From NCBI RefSeq assembly GCF_027571405.1, contig NZ_CP092968.1:2626001-2690000 (forward strand): a stretch of DNA of 64,000 nucleotides, in the 5' to 3' direction. The translations under genes and the position numbers were made by a program. The notes under the pieces are model-generated. The model was given only the letters and a program-made list of their open reading frames with translations, searched no databases and was not told the DNA's origin. The number at the start of each line of letters is the position of its first letter. The stretch's first letter is position 1. Shown one piece after another: positions 45,732 to 54,900 of this stretch. This stretch comes from Methylocystis parvus OBBP (lineage in GTDB: Bacteria > Pseudomonadota > Alphaproteobacteria > Rhizobiales > Beijerinckiaceae).

Positions 45732-47086
45732 TTCGCAAAACTGCTCTACTTGCTACCGGTATCGCCATCGGCGCCGGATGCGCGACGCTCGGCCAGCAGG
45801 CCCGCGCGCTGATCGGCACGCCGGCGGCGGCAGCAACCGCCGACACCTACAAATTCCTGAGCCTCTTCGGCGACGTGTTCGACAAGGTCCGCGCCGACTA
45901 TGTCGAGAAGCCCGACGAGCAGAAGCTCGTCGAGAACGCCATCAACGGCATGCTCACTTCGCTCGATCCGCATTCGAGCTATCTGGACGCCAAGGGCTTC
46001 AAGGACATGCGGACCCAGACCGAAGGCAAATTCGGCGGTCTGGGCATAGAGGTGACGCAGGAGGACGGCCTCGTGAAGGTCGTCACCCCCATTGACGAGA
46101 CGCCGGCTTCGCGCGCGGGCATCATGTCGGGCGACCTCATCGGGGCCATCGACGACGAGAGCGTGCAGGGCATGACGCTCAATCAGGCCGTCGACAAGAT
46201 GCGCGGTCAGATCAACACGCCCGTCAAGCTCACCATCTATCGCGGCAAGGACAAGGACAAGGTCGAAGTCAAGCTGACCCGCGCCGAGATCCACATCAAG
46301 TCGGTGCGTTCGCGCAAGCAGGAAGACGACATCGGCTATGTCCGCATCTCCCAGTTCAACGAAGAGACGGCGGACGGCCTGCGCAACGCCATGGCGAAGT
46401 TCCAGCAGGAAATTCCCGCCGACAAGTTCAAGGGCTACATCATCGACCTGCGCAACAATCCGGGCGGCCTGCTCGACCAGTCGATCCAGGTGGTCAACGC
46501 CTTCATCGACAAGGGCGAGATCGTCTCGACGCGCGGCCGCAACGCCGACGAGACGCAGCGCTACAACGCCCGTCCCGGCGATCTCTCCAAGGGCAAGCCG
46601 GTCGTGGTGCTGATCAATGGCGGCTCGGCCTCGGCCTCCGAGATCGTCGCCGGCGCATTGCAGGACCACAAGCGCGCGACCCTGATCGGCACGCGCTCCT
46701 TCGGCAAGGGCTCGGTGCAGACCATCATCCCGCTCGGCGGCTCCAGCGGCGCGCTGCGGCTCACCACGGCGCGCTACTACACGCCGTCGGGCCGCTCGAT
46801 CCAGGCCAAGGGCATCGATCCCGACATGATCATCCTGCAGGACGTGCCGGACGAGCTGAAGGGCAAGGACGACACCAAGGGCGAGGCTTCGCTCAAGGGC
46901 CATCTCAAGAATGGCGAGGACGAGAAGAGCGGCTCGCAGGCCTACGTTCCGCCGGATGAGAAGAAGGACAAGCAGCTGGTCGCCGCGGTGGAGCTGCTGC
47001 ACGGCAAGTCCAAGGCGCAGATCATGGCCGAGCAGACCAAGGAAGTCGCCAAGGACTCGACAAAGGCCCCGACCAAGGCCAATTGA
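45728..47086 (+). CDS. ctpA: Carboxy-terminal processing peptidase CtpA (S41)
   Basis: 452 residues with a signal/anchor sequence, a helical N-terminal region, a PDZ domain (about 90-180; GGLGIEVTQEDGLVKVV) and the S41 protease domain. The Ser-Lys dyad is visible as GGSASASEIVAGAL (S302) and SFGKGSVQ (K327), 25 residues apart as in CtpB. The Lys-rich C-terminus is extended. Periplasmic; in other bacteria such proteases work with cell-wall enzymes, in line with its overlap with envC. Confidence 0.94.
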   Translation: MIRKTALLATGIAIGAGCATLGQQARALIGTPAAAATADTYKFLSLFGDVFDKVRADYVEKPDEQKLVENAINGMLTSLDPHSSYLDAKGFKDMRTQTEGKFGGLGIEVTQEDGLVKVVTPIDETPASRAGIMSGDLIGAIDDESVQGMTLNQAVDKMRGQINTPVKLTIYRGKDKDKVEVKLTRAEIHIKSVRSRKQEDDIGYVRISQFNEETADGLRNAMAKFQQEIPADKFKGYIIDLRNNPGGLLDQSIQVVNAFIDKGEIVSTRGRNADETQRYNARPGDLSKGKPVVVLINGGSASASEIVAGALQDHKRATLIGTRSFGKGSVQTIIPLGGSSGALRLTTARYYTPSGRSIQAKGIDPDMIILQDVPDELKGKDDTKGEASLKGHLKNGEDEKSGSQAYVPPDEKKDKQLVAAVELLHGKSKAQIMAEQTKEVAKDSTKAPTKAN

Positions 47087-47092
47087 TTGAAG

Positions 47093-47156
47093 GCGAATGG
47101 CGAATAGGGAGTAGCGAATGGAAAAATCCACTCGCTATTCGCCATTCGCCATTCGC
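47093..47156. repeat. Word-type inverted repeat in the ctpA-ccmC gap
   Basis: The left arm reads GGCGAATGGCGAATAGG then GTAGCGAATGG; the right arm is CTCGCTATTCGCCATTCGCC then ATTCGC, largely its complement. The word CGAATGG recurs in tandem. It fills most of the 92-base gap between two genes on the same strand. Confidence 0.85.
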
Positions 47157-47178
47157 TTCATAGCTACGGCGCCGCCTG

Positions 47179-47946
47179 ATGTCTGTCCTCGACTACGCCA
47201 ATCCAACGCGCTTCCTCAATTTCGCGCGGATCGTCCTGCCCTGGCTTGCGAGCCTCACGCTGATCCTTCTCGCCGCCGGGCTTTACGGCGCCTTCACCGC
47301 CCCGCCTGACTATCAGCAGGGCGAGACGGTGCGGATCATGTATATCCATGTGCCTTCCGCCTGGCTCGCCATCTTCGCCTATGTCGTGATGACCTCGGCC
47401 GCGCTCGGCGTGCTGGTCTGGAAGCATCCGCTCGCCGACGCCGCGCAGAAGACCGCCGCCTCGCTCGGCGCCGCCTTCACTTTCGTCTGCCTCGTCACCG
47501 GCTCGCTCTGGGGCAAGCCGATGTGGGGGACCTATTGGGTCTGGGACGCGCGGCTGACCTCCATGCTCGTGCTGTTCCTGCTCTATCTCGGCCTCATCGC
47601 CGTACGGCAGACGATGGACGACACGCCGCGCGGCGCGCGCATCGCCTCCATCATGACGCTGGTCGGCGCGATCGACATTCCGATCATCAAATATTCGGTC
47701 GACTGGTGGAACACGCTGCATCAGCCGGCCTCGGTCTTCCGCATTGGCGGGCCGACCATTTCCGGCTCCATGCTGTGGCCGCTGCTCGTCATGGCGCTCG
47801 CCGCGACGCTGCTGTTCCTGACCCTGCATTTCATGGCGATCCGCAACGAAATCCTGCGCCGCCGCCTCGCCCGCCTCTCTATGCAGGCGCTTCAGGAGGC
47901 CGCGCAGGACCAAGACGACGCGTCGTCGCTGGAGGCCGCGCAATGA
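47179..47946 (+). CDS. ccmC: Heme exporter CcmC
   Basis: 255 residues with six membrane helices and the periplasmic Trp-rich motif WGKPMWGTYWVWDARLTSML that binds heme with flanking histidines (YIHVPSAWL; STVDWW region). It loads heme onto CcmE during cytochrome c maturation. The C-terminal 20 residues are acidic. The stop overlaps ccmD. Confidence 0.95.
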   Translation: MSVLDYANPTRFLNFARIVLPWLASLTLILLAAGLYGAFTAPPDYQQGETVRIMYIHVPSAWLAIFAYVVMTSAALGVLVWKHPLADAAQKTAASLGAAFTFVCLVTGSLWGKPMWGTYWVWDARLTSMLVLFLLYLGLIAVRQTMDDTPRGARIASIMTLVGAIDIPIIKYSVDWWNTLHQPASVFRIGGPTISGSMLWPLLVMALAATLLFLTLHFMAIRNEILRRRLARLSMQALQEAAQDQDDASSLEAAQ

Positions 47947-48101
47947 GCGATCATGCGACTTATGTGGCGATCGCTTATGCAATCGCCTTCCTCACGATTG
48001 GCGGCGTCGCGGCGCGCATTCTTCTCGACTATCGTCGATTGAAGGCTGATCTCGCCCGCTTCGGCGCAAAAGGCCAGCGCGAAGACGGAGGGGCGGCGTG
48101 A
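47943..48101 (+). CDS. ccmD: Heme exporter accessory protein CcmD
   Basis: 52 residues: MSDHATYVAIAYAIAFLTIG, one membrane helix and a basic Tyr-Arg-Arg (YRRLKADLARFG) cytosolic part, typical of CcmD. It stabilises the CcmABC-CcmE complex. Starts inside the ccmC stop and ends inside the ccmG start. Confidence 0.9.
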   Translation: MSDHATYVAIAYAIAFLTIGGVAARILLDYRRLKADLARFGAKGQREDGGAA

Positions 48102-48685
48102 GCGATCCCGCCATGGAGCCGCAGCCCCGCTCGGCCTTGCGCTTCCTTCCGCTCGTCCTGTTCGGGCTTCTGGCCGCGCTGTTTTTGGCCCGGCTCTTTT
48201 CGGGCGACGCGTCGCGCATCCCTTCCGCGCTGATCGGCAAGCCGGCGCCGGAATTCAACCTGCCGGCGCTCGCCGGGCTGAAGGACGCGCCCGGCTTTTC
48301 GACCGCGGATCTGCGCAAGGGCCATGTCAGCGTCGTGAATATTTTCGCGAGCTGGTGCGCGCCGTGCCGGCAGGAGCATCCGATCCTGATGGCGCTGGCG
48401 CAGAACGCGACTCTCAAGAGCAAGGATGTGGCGCTATACGGCCTTTCCTATAAAGACGAAGCGGCCAATGCGCTCGGTTTTCTTCAGGAAGAGGGAAATC
48501 CGTTCCAGCGCGTCGGCGTCGATCCCGCGGGACGCGCGGCGATCGATTTCGGCGTCTATGGCGTGCCGGAAACCTTCGTGGTGAAAGGCGACGGGACCAT
48601 CGCCTACAAATTCATCGGACCGCTGACGCCTTCGGCCGTCGCGACCGACCTGATCCCGCAGATCGAAAAAGCCATGGGCGATTGA
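48098..48685 (+). CDS. ccmG: Thiol:disulfide interchange protein CcmG/DsbE
   Basis: 195 residues: one N-terminal membrane anchor (about 15-34) and a periplasmic thioredoxin-fold domain with the redox pair C87/C90 (WCAPCR) and the acidic insertion typical of CcmG. Reduces apocytochrome c before heme attachment. GTG start overlapping the ccmD stop. Confidence 0.95.
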   Translation: MSDPAMEPQPRSALRFLPLVLFGLLAALFLARLFSGDASRIPSALIGKPAPEFNLPALAGLKDAPGFSTADLRKGHVSVVNIFASWCAPCRQEHPILMALAQNATLKSKDVALYGLSYKDEAANALGFLQEEGNPFQRVGVDPAGRAAIDFGVYGVPETFVVKGDGTIAYKFIGPLTPSAVATDLIPQIEKAMGD

Positions 48686-48736
48686 CGCATTCCCGCCGCG
48701 AAAGTCTTCGCGCTTTTGCGGAAAATGCGCGTCAGC

Positions 48737-49105
48737 CTATCGCCGGTCTCCAATCTTGCCGCCGCTGCGCGGCGGGCGCACGCCCTTCTGGAACTCGACG
48801 CCGACCATTGTCTGACGCCGCCAGACAACCTGCGCCACATGGCGCGCATGACCGACCGTCAACACGAATTGATCGGGCAGCGTCCCGTGCGGGCTGTCGA
48901 TCTTCGCGCCGGTCGTCGAAATGTCGATGACGCGGCAGGGGATCGCCGGCTCCATTCCGCCGGGATCAGCCCAGACGTCCGAGAAGGATTTGAGACGCGG
49001 GGCCGCGCGCCTGTCTTCGGCGCCGGGGGCCTGATTGCGGGCGGACCTATCCGTGAAAGGGGCGTACATGGCGGCTCGCGCGGGGACGGGATCGAGAGTG
49101 CGCAT
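48737..49105 (-). CDS. PilZ domain protein
   Basis: 122 residues with the two c-di-GMP signatures: RRAAPR (RxxxR) at about 32-37 and DISTTGAKI (DxSxxG) at about 61-69. A single PilZ domain, so probably an adaptor that changes partner on binding c-di-GMP. The start at 49105 lies just after TATATT and has no Shine-Dalgarno; translation may be leaderless or begin at the ATG at 49069. Convergent with ccmG. Confidence 0.85.
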   Translation of the reverse strand: MRTLDPVPARAAMYAPFTDRSARNQAPGAEDRRAAPRLKSFSDVWADPGGMEPAIPCRVIDISTTGAKIDSPHGTLPDQFVLTVGHARHVAQVVWRRQTMVGVEFQKGVRPPRSGGKIGDRR

Positions 49106-49172
49106 AATATACCGTTAGAATAATTGACGATTTCTCACCGCCCCCCGGGCTGCGCGCGAGAAATTCGCGCGC

Positions 49173-49913
49173 TCAGGGCGCTTTTAAAAACAGTCCGACG
49201 GTCAGCGCGGAACCGATGACGACGATGAAGATGCGGAGCGCCTTTTCGTCGATGACGTGAATGAGCCGCGCCCCGGCGACGCCGCCAATGGTCGCGCCCG
49301 CCGCCGTCATCAGAGCCTGCGGCCAGTGCAGATCGGGCGAGAACAGGAAGATCGCGACCGCCGAAGCGTTCATGACCCCCGCGAGCAGATTCTTCGTCGC
49401 GCTGGCGACGCGCACGGCCTGACCGGCCATGGTCAGCGCGGCGACCATGAGAAAACCCACGCCGCCGCCGAAATAGCCGCCATAAGTCGCAATCAGAAAC
49501 TGCACGAAGCCCGCCCCGCCGGGGGACAGATGGCCATGCGCCTCGCCCGGCTTGCGGAAGAAACTGCCCCAGGCGAAAAGCGCCGTCGCGAAGAGGACCA
49601 GCCATGGCACGAGCCGCGCGAAAAAGCCGCGCGGCGTCTCCAGCAGGATCACGGCGCCGATCGCCCCGCCGACAATGCTGATGACGAAAAGCCAGCGCAG
49701 GGTGAGGACGCCGATCCCGGTCGCGTGGCGACGGCCGGTCCATCCGGTGGCGAGCTGCGCGGGGAAAAGGGCGACGCAGGAGGTGATGTTGGCGCCGAAA
49801 GCGTCCATCCCGGTGAACATCAGCGTCGGCAGGATGAGAAAGGAGCCGCCGCCGGCCAGCGCATTTTGCGCGCCCGCCCAGATCGCGACCAGGAAGAGAA
49901 GGAGAAAAGCCAT
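49173..49913 (-). CDS. Sulfite exporter TauE/SafE family membrane protein
   Basis: 246 residues with about eight membrane helices in two repeats; the motifs GGGSFLILPTLMFTGM near the N-terminus and YGGYFGGGVGFLMVAAL in the second half are diagnostic. Family members move organosulfur or other anions out of the cell; the substrate here is unknown. Single gene between PilZ and TetR genes. Confidence 0.9.
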   Translation of the reverse strand: MAFLLLFLVAIWAGAQNALAGGGSFLILPTLMFTGMDAFGANITSCVALFPAQLATGWTGRRHATGIGVLTLRWLFVISIVGGAIGAVILLETPRGFFARLVPWLVLFATALFAWGSFFRKPGEAHGHLSPGGAGFVQFLIATYGGYFGGGVGFLMVAALTMAGQAVRVASATKNLLAGVMNASAVAIFLFSPDLHWPQALMTAAGATIGGVAGARLIHVIDEKALRIFIVVIGSALTVGLFLKAP

Positions 49914-49957
49914 GCGCGCCTATCTCAGGTCGCGGCGGTCATGGCAAGGCTTCTCGC

Positions 49958-50581
49958 TCAGACCGCCTCGGCCTCGCGCGCAAGGCCGGCGGCGATCAGC
50001 CGGACGAGCGTCTCCAATTGCGTATCGAGCGCCTCGGGCGTCGTCGCCTCCAATTTCTCTTCGAGGCCGAGGGCGACGACGCCGTGCACGGCGGAAAACA
50101 AGGTGCGGGCGAGGCGCGCCCGGCTCTCGGCGTCCTGCCTGGGAAGCAGTTCCGCGAGCGGCGCTTCGAGACGGCCGAAAAGCCGGTTGCGCGCGTCGGC
50201 GTACCAGTCCGGCACCGCCGCGCCGCCGGATAGGCGATGTTCGAACAAAGCCCGCCAGCTCGGCTCCTCGCGACGGGCGAAATCGAGATAGGCGCGCGCC
50301 AGCGCGAGAAGGGCGTCCGACGGATCGGCCGCGCCCAGGGCGGCGTCGAGGGCCTGTCCAAGCCGATCGAGCGTCGCGAGATTGACCCTCAGGATCAGTT
50401 CGTCGAGATCGTCAAAGGCGGTGTAGATCGCACCCAGGGCGCAGCCGGCCTCCGAAGCGAGATCGCGCGCCTTGAGCCCGGTCAGACCGCGCGTCGCGAC
50501 CGCCTGTCTGGCGACATCCAGGAGACGTTCGCGCAATTTCAGGCGGCGCTGAGCGCCCGCCTCGGTCCTCGTCTCGGTCAA
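49958..50581 (-). CDS. TetR family transcriptional regulator, likely repressor of pspA-yiaA
   Basis: 207 residues: helix-turn-helix at about 22-65 (LKARDLASEAGCALGAIYTAFDD) and a WHG-type ligand domain (EEPSWRALFEH). It is divergent from pspA, and the intergenic region holds three GAAC-N3-GTTC palindromes placed over the pspA promoter, so it is the likely local regulator. Ligand unknown. Confidence 0.88.
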   Translation of the reverse strand: MTETRTEAGAQRRLKLRERLLDVARQAVATRGLTGLKARDLASEAGCALGAIYTAFDDLDELILRVNLATLDRLGQALDAALGAADPSDALLALARAYLDFARREEPSWRALFEHRLSGGAAVPDWYADARNRLFGRLEAPLAELLPRQDAESRARLARTLFSAVHGVVALGLEEKLEATTPEALDTQLETLVRLIAAGLAREAEAV

Positions 50582-50788
50582 CGCCTCATCCTTTCGACCT
50601 TTTCACGCCCCCGCCGCCGCGCGATTCGGCTTTCTAAGCAAGCGGACCGAAACGCCCTAACGCTCAAAATCCAGAGCGCGTCGAGGCGGGGATTTCAGCC
50701 CGGCCGTCATTCGGCGAAGACGCATCTTCGCTGAAACCGCGCAGCGGCAGGACTGTTCCCATTCGAAGGAGCTGTAAACCATTATCTC

Positions 50789-50860
50789 GAACGCCGTTCA
50801 ATCTACCTCTTGAACGATGTTCAGTGATGCGGTATCAATCCATCTGTGAACTATGTTCAC
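50789..50860 (+). promoter_or_regulatory. pspA promoter with three GAAC-N3-GTTC operators
   Basis: Palindromes: GAAC-GCC-GTTC (50789-50799), TGAAC-GAT-GTTCA (50811-50823) and GTGAAC-TAT-GTTCAC (50846-50860). The promoter TTGAAC (50810-50815), 17 bases, TATCAA (50833-50838) overlaps operator 2 at the -35, and operator 3 covers the likely transcription start. This layout fits repression. Confidence 0.7.
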
Positions 50861-50872
50861 GAGGAGAAGCTC

Positions 50873-51568
50873 ATGTTCAAGACAGTCGTCACCCTATTGA
50901 GAGGCCGGGCCTTCGAAGCTGAAGAGCGCCTCGCCGACCGCCACGCTTTGTCTCTGCTCGATCAACAGATGCGCGACGCCGCGCTTTCCGTGGATCGCGC
51001 GAAAAAGGCGCTGGCCGTCGCCATCGCTCAAGACAAAGCGGAGGCCCGCAAGCTCGAGGCCGCCCGCGCGCAGATCGCAGAGCTCGAGCCCCGCGCTGTC
51101 GCCGCCTTGCAGGCGGGTCGCGAGGACATGGCGCAAAAGGCGGCCGAGAATATCGCCGCGCTCGAAGGCGACGCTCAGGCGGCCGAGAAGGCGCGCGCGC
51201 TTTTCGCCGCCGAGATCGCCAAGCTCGAACGCCATGTTCGCAACCAGTCGGCGCGGCTCGCCGAACTGGAAAGGGGCCGCCGCATCGCCCGCGCCTCCGA
51301 GGCGGTGCGCATCGCCCGGCGGGGTCGGCTGGAGGAAGCGCCCTGTTATCAATCGACCCTGTCGGAAGCCGAGGCGACGCTGGCGCGGCTGCGCGAGCGG
51401 CAATTGGAGGTCTGCGCGGCCGAAACCGCGCTGGACGCGCTCGACGCCGAGCCTCGGGCCGAAAGCCTGAACGAGACGCTCGCCGAGGCCGGCTTCGGCC
51501 CGCCAGTGAAGCCCCGCGCCGCCGACGTCCTGGCGCGGCTGAAGGAAAAAGCCGGCGCGCCGCGCTGA
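50873..51568 (+). CDS. pspA: PspA/IM30 family envelope stress protein
   Basis: 231 residues, nearly all coiled coil (Ala/Glu/Arg/Lys-rich heptads from about residue 20 to 200). N-terminus MFKTVVTLLRGRAFEAEERL, as in PspA homologues that bind membranes through an amphipathic N-terminal helix. ESCRT-III-like membrane maintenance protein. ATG at 50873 chosen because GAGGAGAAG precedes it. No PspF/sigma-54 site is visible; a TetR protein takes that place. First of two genes with yiaA. Confidence 0.88.
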   Translation: MFKTVVTLLRGRAFEAEERLADRHALSLLDQQMRDAALSVDRAKKALAVAIAQDKAEARKLEAARAQIAELEPRAVAALQAGREDMAQKAAENIAALEGDAQAAEKARALFAAEIAKLERHVRNQSARLAELERGRRIARASEAVRIARRGRLEEAPCYQSTLSEAEATLARLRERQLEVCAAETALDALDAEPRAESLNETLAEAGFGPPVKPRAADVLARLKEKAGAPR

Positions 51569-51618
51569 CCTTCAATCGAACTCGCAATCGAAACTCGAAC
51601 CGGGAAGGAGACATTCAC

Positions 51619-51894
51619 ATGACCGCTCAACCGATCAAGCATTCCTCCGCTTTCGTCGCCTACTCCTATATCTGCTTTGGCCTGTCCGTCGCGATGGTCG
51701 GCGGCGGCGTCTTCGTGATGCCGATCGACCATTGGATGAAGGGCTTTCTCGTGATGGGCGTGGCGATGCTCGTGCAGTCCTGCATCATCCTCACCAAGAC
51801 GATCCGCGATAATGTGGAGGCGGAAAAGCTTCTCAACCGCATCGAAGACGCGCGGACCGAACGCCTGCTGATGGACGTCTCGAAAGCCGCGTAA
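51619..51894 (+). CDS. yiaA: YiaA/YiaB-type two-helix membrane protein
   Basis: 91 residues with two membrane helices (about 13-34 and 41-62) and a charged C-terminal cytosolic tail, matching the YiaAB two-helix domain. Ribosome binding site GGGAAGGAG. 50 bases after pspA; probably part of the same stress unit. Confidence 0.85.
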   Translation: MTAQPIKHSSAFVAYSYICFGLSVAMVGGGVFVMPIDHWMKGFLVMGVAMLVQSCIILTKTIRDNVEAEKLLNRIEDARTERLLMDVSKAA

Positions 51895-51995
51895 GCCTTG
51901 AACGCCCTATTTGCCCTGCAACGGGCCGGCGTCTTGACCGATCCTTAATCAGCTTTGGTCAATTCTCGCCGGCCTAGCCTTCTGGATCCCTCGCC

Positions 51996-54900
51996 ATGTC
52001 GCAGTCGCTTCTGGCCACGCGCCGCTTCGCGCCCCTTTTCTGGCGCCAATTCTTCGCGGCCTTCAACGACAATTTCCTCAAGAACGCGCTCGTCCTTCTG
52101 ATCCTCGCCCAGATCGGCGGCGAGAAAGGGGCGTCTCTCGTCACGCTTGCCGGCGCGATCTTCATCGCGCCCTTCTTCCTGCTCTCGGGCGTCGCCGGCG
52201 AGATGGCCGACAAGTTCGACAAGGCCGTGATCGCGCGCCGCCTGAGCCTCGCCGAAATCGGCGTCGCCGGCCTTTCCGCGACGGGCTTTTATCTCGGCGA
52301 CGTCAACATCCTCTTCGCCGCCCTGCTCTGCTTCGGCGTGACGGGCGCGCTGTTCGGTCCCGTCAAATACGGCATCCTGCCCGATCATCTCAGCCGCGAA
52401 GAATTGCCCGCCGGCAACGCCCTCGTCGAAAGCGCGACCTTCATCGCCATTCTGACCGGCACGATCGCGGGCGGCCTCGCCATGCAGGAGCGCGATTCGT
52501 CCTTTGGCATGCACGCCTTCGCCGCCGCCATCATGGCGGTGTCCTTCGCAAGCTACGCCGCCGCCCGCTTCATCCCCTCGACGCAGCGCGCCGCGCCGGA
52601 TTTGCGGATCGACTGGAACATCTTCCGCTCGACCTTCAAGCTCCTGAAAGCGCTGCGCGCCGCGCCTGAACTGCGCAAGCTCACCACGGTGACGAGCCTC
52701 TTCTGGCTCTACGGCTCCATCGCCATGTCGCTGATGCCGCCGCTCGTGACGCATTCCCTGCACGGGACGGAGAGCGTCGTCACGCTGCATCTCGCCATTT
52801 TCGCCATCGCCATCGGCGTCGGCTCGGGGCTCGCCGCCTTCCTGCTCAAGGGCCGCATCGTCCTGCTGCCCGCCGCGATCGGCGCGGCCCTTGTCGGCCT
52901 CGTCTCGATCGACCTCGGCGTCGCGGAGTTCTTCCGCCAGACGAGCGCCGACGCGGCCGAACTCGATCTTGCGCATTATTTCGACCAGCCCGGCGCGCTG
53001 CGCGCCTCGATCGACCTCGCTCTGCTCGCGCTCGCCGGCGGTCTGATGATCGTGCCCTCCTTCGCGGCCATCCAGGCGCAGAGCGAGGCGGATCAGCGCG
53101 CCCGCACCGTCGCCGCCGTCAATGTTCACAACGCGGCCTTCATGGCGCTGGGCGGCGCGGGCGTCGCCTTTCTTCAGGCGCAGGGCGTGACGCTGGCGCA
53201 ACTCTTCATCGGCATGGGCGCGGTCGCGCTGCTCTCCGCAGTCTGGATCCGCTACGCCGTCGTGAAGAACCCGATGCTGGATTTATTGTCGATCATCTTT
53301 CGGGCCTTCTACAGGCTCGAAGTGAAGGGAGTCGAAAATTTCGCGAAAGCCGGGCCGAATCCGATCGTCGCGCTCAACCATGTGAGCTTTCTCGACGCGG
53401 CGGCGATTCTCTCCGTGCTGCCCAAGGACCCTGTCTTCGCCATCGATCACGGCATTTCGCAGCGCTGGTGGGTGAAGCCCTTTTTGAAATTCACCCGCGC
53501 CATTCCGCTCGATCCGTCAAAGCCGCTCGGCACGCGCACGCTGGTCAACGCCGTGAAGGCCGGCGATCCGCTGGTGATCTTCCCCGAAGGGCGCCTCACC
53601 GTGACCGGCAGCCTGATGAAGGTTTATGACGGGGCAGGCCTCATCGCGGAGAAATCCGGCGCGCTCGTCGTGCCGGTGAAGATCGACGGCCCGGAAATGA
53701 CGATGTTCTCGCGCCTCACCCGCGAACAGGCGCGCCGCCGCTGGTTCCCGAAATTCACGCTCACCATTCAGGAACCCGTGCGCCTCACGGTCGGCGAAGA
53801 GCTGAAAGGAAAGGCGCGCCGCATGGCCGCCGGCGCCGCGCTCTATCAGATCATGTCGGACCTGATCTTCCGCACGACCAGGACCGACGAGACGGTGTTC
53901 GAGGCGGCCGTACGCGCCGCCGACAGGCATGGCTTCTCGCGCGTCGCGCTGGAGGACCCGCTCACCGGCGCGCTCACCTACCGCAAAATCCTCATCGGCG
54001 CGCGCGTTCTCGGCGAGAAGATCGCGAAGATCGACGAAGCGGGCGACCGTATCGGCGTCATGCTGCCCAACGCCAACGCCGCGGGCGTGACGTTTCTCGC
54101 CGTAAGCTCGGCGGGGCGCGTGCCGGCGATGATCAACTTCACCGCCGGCGCGACCAATATCCTCGCGGGCTGCGAGGGCGCGGGCGTGAAGACGATCCTC
54201 ACTTCGCGCGCCTTCATCGAGAAGGGCAAGCTCGACAAGCTCGCAGAGGCGCTTCAAGAGAAGCTGCGACTCGTCTATCTCGAAGACATGCGCGCGGGCG
54301 TCACGCTCGCCGACAAGCTGCGCGCAACGCTGCGCTTCAAGAAGCCGGTCGTCGCGCGCGACGCCGACGACATGGCGACCGTGCTCTTCACCTCGGGTTC
54401 CGAAGGCGCGCCGAAAGGCGTCGCGCTCTCGCACCGCAATCTCCTCGCCAACGCCGCGCAGGCGGCGGCGCGGATCGATTTCGGCCGCAAGGACAAGGTC
54501 TTCAACGTCCTGCCGGTGTTCCACTGCTTCGGCCTGACCATCGGCTTCATGCTGCCGCTGATCTCGGGCGTGCCGGTCTATTTCTATCCGTCGCCGCTGC
54601 ATTACCGCATCGTGCCGGAACTGATCTACGGCACGAACGCGACCATTTTCTTCGGCACCGACACGTTCCTCGCCGGCTATGCGCGCAGCGCCCACGCCTA
54701 TGATTTCCGTTCGATCCGCTATGTCGTGGCGGGCGCCGAGCCGGTGAAGCAGTCGACGCGCGACGTCTGGTGCGAGAAATTCGGCATACGCATTCTGGAG
54801 GGGTACGGCGTCACCGAGACCGCGCCGGTGCTCTCACTCAACACGCCCATGTTCAACAAATTCGGCTCGGTCGGCCGGCTGATGCCGGGCGTCGACTACA

